Positions 24,412 to 33,111 of a stretch of DNA of 64,000 nucleotides are shown here, piece after piece (within the stretch, counting starts at the first letter, position 1; the number at the start of each line of letters is the position of its first letter). Both the position numbers and the translations under genes were made by a program. Under the pieces are notes generated by a model that made no database searches, was not told the DNA's origin, and worked only from the letters and a program-made list of their open reading frames with translations. This stretch comes from CAVUAF01 sp963739375 (lineage in GTDB: Bacteria; Acidobacteriota; Terriglobia; Terriglobales; Acidobacteriaceae). The stretch lies in contig CAVUAF010000018.1 in the NCBI GenBank assembly GCA_963739375.1, positions 62,001-126,000 of the forward strand, written 5' to 3'.

Positions 24412-27400
24412 ATGAACCTCGTCCGCTCTTGTCGCGCCAACAGCCGCGCCGTCTTCCTGCTGACGGCGGCCCTCACCCTTGCCGGGCTGATCGCCGTTTT
24501 TCAGTTGCCCAGCAACATTTATCCTGAGCTCACCTTCCCGCGCATCATCGTCCTCGTCCACGCCGGCGACCTCGCCCCCGACACCGCGCTCCTCACCATC
24601 ACCCGCCCCATCGAAGAGCAGGTCAGCACCGTGCTGGGCGTGCGCCGCGTGCGCTCCCGCACCATTCGCGGCGGCGCCGAGATCTCCGTACTCTTCAGCC
24701 CCGATTCCGACATGCAGCAGGCGCTGCAGCTGGTGCAGGCGCGCGTCAACGAGGCGCGCGCCACGCTGCCCCCGGAAACCGAAGTCGAGGTCGAGCGCCT
24801 CACCCCCACGGTGTGGCCCATCCTCACCCTGGTGCTCAACGGCAACGTCCCCGACGTTGACCTGCGCGACTTCGCCGTCTACAACCTGCGCCCCGCCTTC
24901 ACCCGCGTCCCCGGCGTAGCGCGCGTCGAAGTGGACGCCACCGACACCCGCGAAATCTCGGTCATCGTCGATCCCCAGAAGGCCCTGGCCCAGCGCCTCA
25001 GCCTCCCCGACATCGCCGACCGCCTCAAGGCCACCAACACCATCGCCAGCGTCGGCCGCCTCGACAGCAACTACCAGCAGTTCCTGGTGCTCACCAACGC
25101 CCAGTACCACAGCCTCGACGACATCGCCGATACCGTGGTCAGCAGCGATCCCCAGAATCCCGTGCGCCTGCGCGACGTTGCCGTGGTGCGCGAGGGCACC
25201 GCCGACCGCCGCCTCCTGGTCACCGGCAACGGCCACCCCGCGGCCCTCATCAACGTCACCCGCCAGATCGGCGGCAACATCCTCGCCGTCTCGCGCGCGG
25301 TCAAGGAACTCGCCTTCCACGGCCAGAACCTCATACCTCCCACCCTGCATCTCTCCACCGTCTACGACCTCGCGGAGTTCGTGCAGGAGGCCATGGCCAG
25401 CGTGCGCGACGCCATCCTCATCGGCGCGCTGCTCGCCGTCGTCGTGCTCTTTGTCTTCCTGCGCAACGCGCGCATCACCATCGTCGCTGCCGTCAGCCTC
25501 CCGCTCACCGTCATCGCCACCTTCTTCTTCCTCCAGCTCTTCGGCGGGACGCTGAACCTGATGTCGCTCGGCGGCCTGGCCATCGCCATCGGGCTGGTCA
25601 TTGACGATGCGGTGGTGGTGGTCGAAAACATTTATCGCCACCTCGGCGCCGGGGAAAGTGCTGAGTCCGCCGCCGAAAAGGCCACCCGCGAACTCATCGG
25701 CCCGGTGGTCGGTTCCACCCTCACCACCGTGGTCGTCTTTCTGCCCCTGGGCCTGCTGAAAGGTGCGGTCGGCGCCTTCTTCAGCGCACTCTCCCTCACC
25801 CTCGCGGCTTCGGTTCTGCTCTCCCTGGTCTACGCCCTCACCCTGGTGCCGCTGCTCGCCGAGTACCTGCTGGCGCGCTCCGCCTTCCACGAAGGCTCGG
25901 TGCGCTTCATGGAGCCGGTGAACCGCGCCTACGAGCGCGGCATTCGCTGGGCCCTCTCCCACAAGCTGCCCGTGACGCTCGCCGCCGCCGCCCTGGTCGG
26001 CGTCGCCATCATCGCCTTTACCCGCCTCGGCACCGGCTTCCTCCCGGAGATGGACGAAGGCGGCTTCGTCCTCGATTACCTCACCCCCGCCGGCACCTCG
26101 CTCAGCCAGACCGACGCGCTGGTGCGGCAGATGGAGAAGCAGGTGGCGGAGACCAAGGAGGCGGCCAGCTTCTCGCGCCGCACCGGCGCCGAACTCGGCC
26201 TCTTCGCCACCGAGCAGAACAAGGGCGACATCCTGGTCAAGCTGAAGCCGCGCGCCGAGCGCGGGCGCGACATCTACGCCATCATCAAGGACCTGCGCCA
26301 GCGCATCACCTCCCGCATCGCCGGCGCCGACGTCGAGTTCATCCAGATCCTCCAGGACATGCTCGGTGACCTCGAGGGCGCCCCCGAACCGGTCGAAATC
26401 AAGATCTTCGGCAACACGCCCGACGAGCTGGTGCGCATCGCCGAGGAATTGGGGCCGCAGCTCGAAAAAGTGCCGGGCGTCGTGGACTACAAGGGCCCGC
26501 GCCGCGGCAACCCCGAGCTGCTCATCAACGTCGATCCCGCCCTGGCCGCGCACGTCGGCCTCACCGTCGCCCAGGTCTCCGACCAGCTCAACGACGGCCT
26601 GCTCGGCGACATCGCCACCGAACTCCGCCGCGGCGATCGCCTCATCCCCGTGCGCCTGCGCTATCCCGACGACTTCCGCTTCCAGGAAACCAAAATCCGC
26701 CAGTTCCCCATCGTCGCCGCCAACAAGCAGGTGGTGCCGCTGGAGGCGCTCGCCACCTTGACGCAGTCGCGCGGCCAGAACCAGTTGCTGCGCGAGAACC
26801 AGCGCCTCATGGTCGTGCTGACCGCGCGCCTCGAAAACCGCGACCTCGGCAGCACCATCGCCGACGTCAAGAAAGTTATGGCGAACGCCAAGCTGCCCGT
26901 CGGCTACACCTGGGAGATTGGCGGGCAGTACGAAAGCCAGCAGGCTTCTTTCCGCGAGCTCCTCTTCGTCCTCGCCCTGGCCATTGCCGCCGTCTTCACC
27001 GTGCTGGTCATCCAGTTCCGCGCCTTCCTGCCGGCGCTGGTCATTATTTCCGCCGCCCCCATGTCGCTGGTCGGCGTCTTCCTGCTGCTGCTGATCACCG
27101 GCACCCCGCTGAACGTCTCCTCGTTCATGGGCATCATCCTGATGGTGGGACTGGTGGTGAAGAACGGCATCATCCTGTTCGACTACTACGAGCGCCTGCA
27201 CGGCAGCATGCCGGTGGTGGACGCGTTGGTGCAGGCCGGGCGCATCCGCTTGCGCCCCATCCTCATGACCACCCTGTGCACCCTCTTCGGACTCCTGCCG
27301 CTGGCGCTCGGCATCGGCTCCGGCGCCGAGCTGCAGAAGCCCCTCGCCATCGCCGTGATTGGCGGCCTTTCCATCTCCACCCTGGTGACCCTGGTCGCCA

Positions 27401-27510
27401 TCCCCGTCTTCTACAGCACCCTGTGCCAGCTCAGTGAGCGTCGTGGAAGCACCGGGCTTCAGCGGGGTGGAAGCGCCGGGCCTCAGCGGGGTGGAAGCAC
27501 CGGGCTTTAG
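24412..27510 (+). CDS. RND efflux permease, heavy-metal (CzcA/CusA) or HAE-type
   Basis: The 1032-residue inner-membrane pump has two repeats of six TM segments with large periplasmic loops. Visible elements are PSNIYPELTFPRI near the N-terminus, VARVEVDATDTREISV, the transmembrane acidic pair in AIGLVIDDAVVVVENIYRH (TM4), and a second repeat with MGIILMVGLVVKNGIIL. Its place beside metal-uptake genes suggests metal efflux, but the substrate class is not certain. The ATG overlaps the adaptor stop region (TAGGATG). The last 23 or so residues (RGSTGLQRGG pattern) are encoded by an intergenic-type 24-bp repeat that has invaded the 3' end. Confidence 0.92.
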   Translation: MNLVRSCRANSRAVFLLTAALTLAGLIAVFQLPSNIYPELTFPRIIVLVHAGDLAPDTALLTITRPIEEQVSTVLGVRRVRSRTIRGGAEISVLFSPDSDMQQALQLVQARVNEARATLPPETEVEVERLTPTVWPILTLVLNGNVPDVDLRDFAVYNLRPAFTRVPGVARVEVDATDTREISVIVDPQKALAQRLSLPDIADRLKATNTIASVGRLDSNYQQFLVLTNAQYHSLDDIADTVVSSDPQNPVRLRDVAVVREGTADRRLLVTGNGHPAALINVTRQIGGNILAVSRAVKELAFHGQNLIPPTLHLSTVYDLAEFVQEAMASVRDAILIGALLAVVVLFVFLRNARITIVAAVSLPLTVIATFFFLQLFGGTLNLMSLGGLAIAIGLVIDDAVVVVENIYRHLGAGESAESAAEKATRELIGPVVGSTLTTVVVFLPLGLLKGAVGAFFSALSLTLAASVLLSLVYALTLVPLLAEYLLARSAFHEGSVRFMEPVNRAYERGIRWALSHKLPVTLAAAALVGVAIIAFTRLGTGFLPEMDEGGFVLDYLTPAGTSLSQTDALVRQMEKQVAETKEAASFSRRTGAELGLFATEQNKGDILVKLKPRAERGRDIYAIIKDLRQRITSRIAGADVEFIQILQDMLGDLEGAPEPVEIKIFGNTPDELVRIAEELGPQLEKVPGVVDYKGPRRGNPELLINVDPALAAHVGLTVAQVSDQLNDGLLGDIATELRRGDRLIPVRLRYPDDFRFQETKIRQFPIVAANKQVVPLEALATLTQSRGQNQLLRENQRLMVVLTARLENRDLGSTIADVKKVMANAKLPVGYTWEIGGQYESQQASFRELLFVLALAIAAVFTVLVIQFRAFLPALVIISAAPMSLVGVFLLLLITGTPLNVSSFMGIILMVGLVVKNGIILFDYYERLHGSMPVVDALVQAGRIRLRPILMTTLCTLFGLLPLALGIGSGAELQKPLAIAVIGGLSISTLVTLVAIPVFYSTLCQLSERRGSTGLQRGGSAGPQRGGSTGL

Positions 27511-27538
27511 CGGGGTGGAAGCACCGGGCTTTAGCCCG
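27443..27538. repeat. Four tandem 24-bp units running across the RND stop codon
   Basis: Units at 27443, 27467, 27491 and 27515 share GTGGAAGCACCGGGCTTCAG with small changes. The first three form the 3' end of the RND pump gene, and its stop lies in unit three. A related CCGGGCTTCAGCCCCGG palindrome follows at about 27561-27577. The unit core CCGGGCT-TTA-GCCCGG is itself a hairpin. Confidence 0.85.
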
Positions 27539-27589
27539 GTGAATAGACAGGGGAAAGAGCCGGGCTTCAGCCCCGGTCGAGCAAGAGGC

Positions 27590-27626
27590 CGATTAAGAAT
27601 AAGAAAGGCCGCCCACGCGGGGCGGC
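27590..27626 (-). terminator. Rho-independent terminator of the 48-residue peptide gene
   Basis: Read on the minus strand, GCCGCCC pairs with GGGCGGC around a short loop (stem 27608-27626), followed by CTTTCTTATTCTT. It lies 33 bases after the small gene's stop. It could also stop transcription from the RND operon on the other strand, although there it lacks a T tract. Confidence 0.65.
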
Positions 27627-27658
27627 TCGTCTCCTAAGTTCGGCACATTGGTATCACT

Positions 27659-27805
27659 CTAGCGCTTCAGCTTGCGACGGACGGCGCCGGCGAGGCCGAG
27701 GAGGCCGGCCACCGTGGACAGGCTGCCGGCGGCGCAGTTGGTGTTGGCGAAGGCGGGAACCGTCAGCAGGACACAGACCACGACAAACCAATAAGCGTAG
27801 CGCAA
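27659..27805 (-). CDS. 48-residue secreted or anchored peptide, PEP-CTERM-like ending
   Basis: A short open frame starts at TTG 27805 with GGAGG eight bases upstream and a terminator downstream. It encodes a signal peptide (WFVVVCVLLTVPAFA), then NTNCAAGSLSTVAG, then a short hydrophobic run LLGLAGAV and a basic tail RRKLKR. The tail (hydrophobic stretch plus Arg/Lys cluster) resembles exosortase-recognised C-termini, but no VPEP motif is present and the mature part is only about 28 residues. It could be a minimal sorted peptide or a small membrane protein. No homologue is recognised. Confidence 0.55.
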   Translation of the reverse strand: MRYAYWFVVVCVLLTVPAFANTNCAAGSLSTVAGLLGLAGAVRRKLKR

Positions 27806-27940
27806 GCGGCCAACCTCCACGACGATTTACGTTACTCTGGAACTGACGGAGAATCCCGTCCCTGCACGATGGTGGAGATGTGGATTGAGCGGTGGCACTT
27901 CGCTACCGTTCATCCGGCGCCTATAACTGAACCGCGGCCT

Positions 27941-28258
27941 TCACTGTCCTGAGGACTGTTGCAATTCGTCCAGCAGCGCGTTCACCTGTTTGAGATCAGC
28001 CTCGATCCGGTCGCGCATGGGATACCCAACAACCGCCAGTAGGCGACTGAGGCGCTCCTGCTCGGGTTTGAAAAAGTCAACGCCATGCTGATCGGCCATG
28101 AACACGACTCCAGGCAAGAAAGTCGCGGCCGCGGCGAGCCACTCGTCCAGTTCGCTTCTCACCCAATCGGGAACCGGAACCGTTCGAACGTGCCCTCCCT
28201 TGCCGTTCAAGTCGACGATGGCTCAGTGATCTTCCCGCTGCTGGAGGTGATCTAAGCT
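27941..28258 (-). pseudogene. Decayed tyrosine recombinase (integrase) fragment
   Basis: Read on the minus strand from about 28255, the frame gives LDHLQQREDH, then a TGA stop (28223-28225) where integrases have Trp, then AIVDLNGKGGHVRTVPVPDW and VRSELDEWLAAA. This is a characteristic central segment of phage-type integrases. After LAAAAT the similarity stops and the frame continues as an unrecognised 60-residue tail. N-terminal and catalytic RHRY parts are missing. It is a remnant showing past mobile-element activity between the RND operon and the Crp/Fnr gene. Confidence 0.7.
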
Positions 28259-28267
28259 CGGATTTCC

Positions 28268-28981
28268 CTAGTCGTGCAGGATGACATTGAGCAGGGAACT
28301 GTGGACCTGCATGTGACCGTTGTATTTGATGAAACCCAGTTTCCGAAAACGGTTCATAAAGAAACTGACCCGGGAGCGGGTGGTGCCGACCATTTGCGCG
28401 AGCATCTGCTGGCTGAGATTGGGAATCACCTTCTCCGGTTTGCTCGTCTTGCCGAATTGGGCCAGCAGCAGAAGCACGCGGGCCAGCCGCTTTTCGCTCG
28501 AATTGAACAGTTGATCGACCAGGTCTTCCTGGATGCGAGCATTGCGGGCAAGAAGAAAAGAGCGAAACACATCGGAGAGTTCGTGTTCCTGATGGAGCGC
28601 CCGCAGCATTTCTTGTCGCTGGATCCTGAGCACGGCGCATTCCGTAAGCGCGACCGCAGTCGCCAGGCGCACGGAATGGGCCGCGGCTACGCAATCCTCG
28701 CCGGCGAATTCCCCGGAGCCGAGCAAGGCGACGGTTGCCTCCTTGCCATTTTGTGAAACGACGGCGAGTTTCACGCGGCCTTCCTCGATAAAGAAGATGT
28801 CGTCAGCCGGGTCGCCTTGCGAAAACAGGACCTGCCTTTTCCTCAGGTTCAGGAGCGTTCTACCCACGCCGGCGTGGGCGAGAAAGCCCGCCGGATCAAA
28901 GCCCGCAGGTACGATCTTGCGCTCCAGCAAGGCGAGTCCCGTGCTCAAGTGCCGGGCGGCTCCGCCGTTCCGTTTGTTCAT
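28268..28981 (-). CDS. Crp/Fnr-family transcriptional regulator
   Basis: The 237-residue protein (start ATG 28981 with GAGG seven bases upstream; the frame continues to 29086) has a cyclic-nucleotide-binding-type beta-barrel (LFSQGDPADDIFFIEEGRVK; LLGSGEFAGEDCVAA), a long dimer helix, and a winged HTH (LSQQMLAQMVGTTRSRVSFF). No FNR-type cysteine cluster is visible. The HTH recognition helix TTRSRVSFFMNRF differs from that of the Crp/Fnr protein at 58087, so it probably reads another site. The target genes are unknown. Confidence 0.85.
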   Translation of the reverse strand: MNKRNGGAARHLSTGLALLERKIVPAGFDPAGFLAHAGVGRTLLNLRKRQVLFSQGDPADDIFFIEEGRVKLAVVSQNGKEATVALLGSGEFAGEDCVAAAHSVRLATAVALTECAVLRIQRQEMLRALHQEHELSDVFRSFLLARNARIQEDLVDQLFNSSEKRLARVLLLLAQFGKTSKPEKVIPNLSQQMLAQMVGTTRSRVSFFMNRFRKLGFIKYNGHMQVHSSLLNVILHD

Positions 28982-29392
28982 GGCAATCCTCCCTCCGACG
29001 CCGGCGCTGCGCCAGTCAGGCTCCGGACCTTTTCTGACGCTAGCGCCGGCCAGCGCAACAAGGGACGAAACGTTTTGGTTCGCCATAACGCCTCCTTCCG
29101 CAGCGGCGTACTGCCTGATTGCAGCGGAAAACTCTGGGCGCAGCGGAAGATGCGTAAGACAGACGGGCGAAGTTTACATCTGCCAATTTGCACGGTCGGT
29201 CGGGTGCCCTACATACTTGGGCGATTCCGTGTGCGTGCGAACGCCCGAATTCGGGGCCTCGCTTGCAGTAAGGGAAATCTGTCCCTGGCGAAAATTCTGT
29301 GCAGTCTAATGGCGGATGCCATTCCTCCAAGAGAACCGCGAATCTCAAGAAGTTCGAGAACTTGGTAGAATGTCTCCCTTTCGCGGAACGTT
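28982..29392. other. Intergenic region between divergent Crp/Fnr and DUF72 genes
   Basis: This 411-bp stretch holds no gene I can support. It must contain both promoters. An inverted repeat AAGTTC-GA-GAACTT lies at about 29349-29362, and TAGAAT follows before the DUF72 start. Confidence 0.4.
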
Positions 29393-30103
29393 ATGGCGAC
29401 GATCTACGCCGGCACCTCAGGATGGTCCTACGCCAGCTGGAAGCCCAGCTTCTATCCCGCCAAGCTGCCGGCCAACAAGTTCCTCGCCCACTACTCCACT
29501 CGCCTGAATTCCGTCGAGGTGAACTACACCTACCGTCACCTGCCCTCGGAAAAACTGCTGACCGGCTGGATCGAAGCCACCCCGCCGCACTTCGTCTTTT
29601 CGGTCAAGGCGCACCAGATGATCACCCATATCAAGCGCCTGCGCGATGCCGCCGACTTCACCCAACGCTTCTTCGCTTCGCTGCAATTGCTCTCCTCGGC
29701 CGGCAAACTCGGCCCCGTGCTCTTCCAGCTCCCGCCCTTCCTGAAGTGCGACACCGCGCTGCTCGCCGATTTCCTGGGGCCGCTGCCGGCCGCCTGCCGC
29801 AAGGCCTTCGAATTCCGCCACGCATCATGGTTCCGCGACGAAGTGTTCGCGCTCCTGCGGCAGCACAACACCGCGCTGTGCATTGCCGAGAGCGAAAAGC
29901 TCACCGTCCCCGACGTCCAGACCGCCGATTTCACCTACTACCGCCTGCGCAAGCCGGAATACGCGCCCGCCGAACGGCAGGCGCTGGCCGCGCGCTGCCG
30001 CGCGCTCCAGCAGCAGGGCAGCGACGTCTTCGTCTACTTCAAGCACGAGGAAACCCCCGACGGCGCCCTCTACGCAGAAGAGTTGGGCGGCTGGCCCAAG
30101 TGA
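29393..30103 (+). CDS. DUF72 domain-containing protein
   Basis: The 236-residue protein is a TIM-barrel-like DUF72 member, recognised from IYAGTSGWSYASWKPSFYP at the N-terminus, NSVEVNYTYRHLPSE, FVFSVKAHQMITHIKRL, and the C-terminal VFVYFKHEETPDGA. The family is widespread, probably enzymatic and uncharacterised. Length is close to the usual 240-280. The gene stands alone between repeats. No signal peptide or membrane segment is seen. Confidence 0.9.
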   Translation: MATIYAGTSGWSYASWKPSFYPAKLPANKFLAHYSTRLNSVEVNYTYRHLPSEKLLTGWIEATPPHFVFSVKAHQMITHIKRLRDAADFTQRFFASLQLLSSAGKLGPVLFQLPPFLKCDTALLADFLGPLPAACRKAFEFRHASWFRDEVFALLRQHNTALCIAESEKLTVPDVQTADFTYYRLRKPEYAPAERQALAARCRALQQQGSDVFVYFKHEETPDGALYAEELGGWPK

Positions 30104-30113
30104 GAGATTTCCT

Positions 30114-30512
30114 TCCCAGACGAGCAAAACCGGCTCGTCTGGGGCACCCCTACTGGCGGGTTTACTCTCTAATGACATACCCCCCTCCCCCACCCTTCAG
30201 TGGAATCAGTGACTTACGATGGGCATGCCCATCGTAAAGGGCGAAAAGCCAGGAAAGTGCCCATCGAGCTGCGCAAGTTACTGAAACCAGAGTGGATGGC
30301 GGATCGCGGAGGGCGACCCGGCACGTCGTCGGCGTTTACCAATTGTCAAATAGCTGTTGGGCCTGCGCGGGAACGCAGCAGACACAGGATAGCAGGGTCG
30401 GGGGCAGGGGAGTCAAGCTCTATAGTTGCCGCAGATTCAATGACATAATCTTTAAGATATATTATTTCCAACTGCGGGGTGCCCCAGACGAGCCGGTTTT
30501 GCTCGTCTGGGA
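30114..30512. repeat. Perfect 37-bp inverted repeats enclosing about 325 bp
   Basis: The left copy (30114-30150) and right copy (30476-30512) are exact reverse complements. Each is itself a hairpin (CCCAGACGAGC/GCTCGTCTGGG). The enclosed gap holds a perfect 24-bp palindrome at 30214-30237 (arms TTACGATGGGCA and TGCCCATCGTAA) and an AT-rich patch near 30440-30470. No open frame of note is inside. The layout resembles a non-autonomous element or a pair of terminator-type palindromes behind the convergent DUF72 and ligD genes. Confidence 0.8.
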
Positions 30513-30516
30513 CGCG

Positions 30517-33030
30517 CTACCGCTTGCCGGCGGTGCGCACCATCGCTTCCAGCTTGGCCAGCGCCGGCTCCAGGGCCTGCGGCTGGGTCAAGACTGGTTG
30601 AAAAATGTCGCCCACGCGGGCGAAGCGGTCGAGCACGTTGGCGATGTGGAACTGCGCCGGGGTGAGGCCGCGCGCTACTTCGGGCCACGCCAGCGGCGTC
30701 GCCACCGGCGCTCCCGGGTGCGCCCGCAGCACGTAGGGCGCGGAGATGGTCTTGCCCTCGGAAATCTGCAGGTAATCGAAGTAGACCTTACCTTTCTCGC
30801 GCTTGGCCACCGTACGCGGCGTGGTGAAGAGGTCGGGGCGTTCGTGCGCGACCAGGCGCGCCAGGATCTCGGCCAGCGTGCGCGCCTGCTCGTAGGTGTA
30901 GCGCGGCGCCAGCGGCACGTAGATGTGCATGCCGTCGCCGCCGGTGGTCTTCGGATACCCGGCCAGGCCCAGCAGTTCCAGCTTCCGGCGCACCAGTTGC
31001 GCCGCCTCGACGATGCGGTCGAAGGCGCAGACGTTGGGATCGAGATCGAGCAGCACGAAGTCGGGACACGCGAGTGACCCCACGCGGCTCATCCACGGGT
31101 TCTGGTCAATGCAGCCGAGGTTGGCGAGGTAGAGCAGCGAGGCCTCGTCGTCGGCGAGCACGAAGCGCGTGGTCTTGCCGGGCTCGGTCTCGACGGGCTC
31201 AGTGCGCAACCACGCCGGGAACGTTTCCGGCGTGTTCTTCTGGAAAAAGTAGTCGCCTTCGATGCCGTTGGGATAGCGCTTGAGGGAGAGCGGCCGGTCT
31301 TTGAGGTGAGGCAGCAGCAGCGGCGCCACCGCGGCGTAGAAGTTGATGACGTCGCGCTTGGTGTAGCCCTCGCGCGGATAGAAGACCTTGCCGAGGTTGG
31401 TAAATTTCAACCGCCGGCCCGCGACCGTGGTGATGATCTCGTTCGGCTTCGCCGCCAGCAGCGGCGCGCTCGGCTGGCTCGCGGGCAAGGGCGTCCGCGC
31501 CACATCAGCGGTGGCAGCGGCTTCGCGCACGCAGTCCTTCGGGTCGAGGTCGGGCCGCAGACGCAGGAAGACGGGCGCCCGCAGCCGCGCCTCGTGCGTC
31601 CAGGAAGAAAACTTCACGCTGCACACCAGTTGTGGTTTCACCCAGTGCGCGTCGCGCAACTCCGCGGGCAGCGGCGCAAAGTGCGGCGTCTCGACCGCCA
31701 GCGGTTTCAACGTGCGGCGGAGGTCGCCAACCATCTTCTCGGTGAATCCGGTGCCGACGTTCCCCACCCACACGAGCTTGCCGTTTTCGGAAAGTCCGAG
31801 GACGAGCGCGCCCAGGCCGCTGCGCTCGCCCGCGGTCCAGCCGCAGATGACGAAGTCCTGCTCCTGGACGAACTTGACCTTCAGCCAGGCTTGGCTGCGG
31901 CGGTCTTCTTCGTAGGGGCTGAGCGCGCGCTTGGCCATGATGCCTTCGAGCCCCTGCTGGCGCGCGGCCTCCAGCAGTTCGCGGGCGTTGCCGGTGAAGT
32001 GCTCCGAGTAGCGCACTACGCCATGCGGCCGCAGGATGGCGTGCAGCAGCAGCTTGCGGTCGAGCAGCGTCACCGCCCGCAGGTCGTAGCCATCGAGGTA
32101 GAGGAGGTCGAAGGCGAAGAGCGCGATGCCGCTGGCCGGCACGGGCGCGTCGCTAAAGCCCATGCGGCGCTGGAGCGCGCCGAAGCTGGGGCGCCCCTGC
32201 TCGTCGAAGGCGACGATCTCGCCATCGAGGATGGCCTGTTTGGCCGCAACGTGCGCGGCCAGCCCGGCGAGCTCCGGAAACTTCTTCTCCAGCGCGATGC
32301 CGCGGCGCGAGCGCAGCCGCACTTTGCCGTCGTCGAGGAAGCAGAGCGTGCGATACCCGTCCCACTTGACCTCGTAGATCCACTCCGCGCCTTCGGGCAG
32401 CGCGCGCGCGGCGGTGGCCAGCATGGGACTGGCATCGCGCGGCATGGGGGCGGGGAGCGCGCCCGCCAACGTCGCCAGGTTCGGCGCCGCGCTCGCGACG
32501 CTGCCGGGATGCTGCTCCGCGTCCCACCCGGGCGACGCGGCGAAGTCCTTCTTCTTGAGCAGCAGCCACTCGTTGCCCTGGTCGCGGGTGTGGGGGCGCG
32601 GCTTCATGCGGACCAGCGCGAACTCGCCCATCAGCTTCTGGCCGTGGAGGCGGAACTTGAGGTCGCCGCGCTGCCACTGCTCGGCGGGCGGCTTTTCGGT
32701 GAGCCACTCGTAGGTGCCGCGGTCCCAGAGCGTGACCTCGCCGGCGCCGTAATTGCCGGCGGGAATGGTGCCCTCGAACTCCCCGTACTCGAGGGGATGG
32801 TCCTCCACCAGCACCGCCAGGCGCTTCTCGCTGGGGTCAAGGGTTGGCCCTTTAGGTACCGCCCAGGAGCGCAGCACGCCGTCCATCTCGAGGCGCAGGT
32901 CGTAATGCAGGCGGCGGGCGCTATGTCGCTGAATATAAAAGCGGTTATGGGCAGGCGCGGGGGCCGGCGAAGGCGCCGGTTCGGGCGTCTGGCTGAACTT
33001 CCGTTTGCGGCGATATTCCTCTAGGGCCAC
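30517..33030 (-). CDS. ligD: ATP-dependent DNA ligase LigD (PE-LIG-POL)
   Basis: This is the multifunctional end-joining enzyme for bacterial NHEJ. The 837 residues hold, in order: the 3'-phosphoesterase domain (about 28-160; HSARRLHYDLRLEMDG with metal-binding H42 and D44), the ligase domain (about 200-510; catalytic Lys222 in EVKWDGYRTL), and the primase-polymerase domain (about 540-830; LGKVFYPREGYTKRDVI, LLDLDPN). Order and length match Pseudomonas-type LigD rather than the mycobacterial POL-PE-LIG order. The start is GTG. It is divergent from ku across an 81-bp gap, so the two can be co-regulated. Confidence 0.95.
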   Translation of the reverse strand: MALEEYRRKRKFSQTPEPAPSPAPAPAHNRFYIQRHSARRLHYDLRLEMDGVLRSWAVPKGPTLDPSEKRLAVLVEDHPLEYGEFEGTIPAGNYGAGEVTLWDRGTYEWLTEKPPAEQWQRGDLKFRLHGQKLMGEFALVRMKPRPHTRDQGNEWLLLKKKDFAASPGWDAEQHPGSVASAAPNLATLAGALPAPMPRDASPMLATAARALPEGAEWIYEVKWDGYRTLCFLDDGKVRLRSRRGIALEKKFPELAGLAAHVAAKQAILDGEIVAFDEQGRPSFGALQRRMGFSDAPVPASGIALFAFDLLYLDGYDLRAVTLLDRKLLLHAILRPHGVVRYSEHFTGNARELLEAARQQGLEGIMAKRALSPYEEDRRSQAWLKVKFVQEQDFVICGWTAGERSGLGALVLGLSENGKLVWVGNVGTGFTEKMVGDLRRTLKPLAVETPHFAPLPAELRDAHWVKPQLVCSVKFSSWTHEARLRAPVFLRLRPDLDPKDCVREAAATADVARTPLPASQPSAPLLAAKPNEIITTVAGRRLKFTNLGKVFYPREGYTKRDVINFYAAVAPLLLPHLKDRPLSLKRYPNGIEGDYFFQKNTPETFPAWLRTEPVETEPGKTTRFVLADDEASLLYLANLGCIDQNPWMSRVGSLACPDFVLLDLDPNVCAFDRIVEAAQLVRRKLELLGLAGYPKTTGGDGMHIYVPLAPRYTYEQARTLAEILARLVAHERPDLFTTPRTVAKREKGKVYFDYLQISEGKTISAPYVLRAHPGAPVATPLAWPEVARGLTPAQFHIANVLDRFARVGDIFQPVLTQPQALEPALAKLEAMVRTAGKR

Positions 33031-33111
33031 ATGAAACCCGTTGCCACTGCACCGGTATTCGTGCTATTCAACTAGGATTTTCCCATAGACTCTGGGGTTG
33101 GGGGAATCCAA

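Noticed and set aside
24361..27201. A 946-codon open frame antisense to the RND pump gene
   Set aside because: The product is a His/Asp/Gly-rich low-complexity translation typical of GC-rich antisense shadows. The plus strand encodes a complete, recognisable pump.
29349..29362. AAGTTC-GA-GAACTT as a LexA box for the DUF72 gene
   Set aside because: The half-site order and spacing do not match known LexA boxes, and no SOS gene is adjacent.
30200..30448. A short plus-strand frame inside the inverted-repeat element
   Set aside because: It has no ribosome site, no family likeness, and crosses the palindrome. It is likely non-coding.
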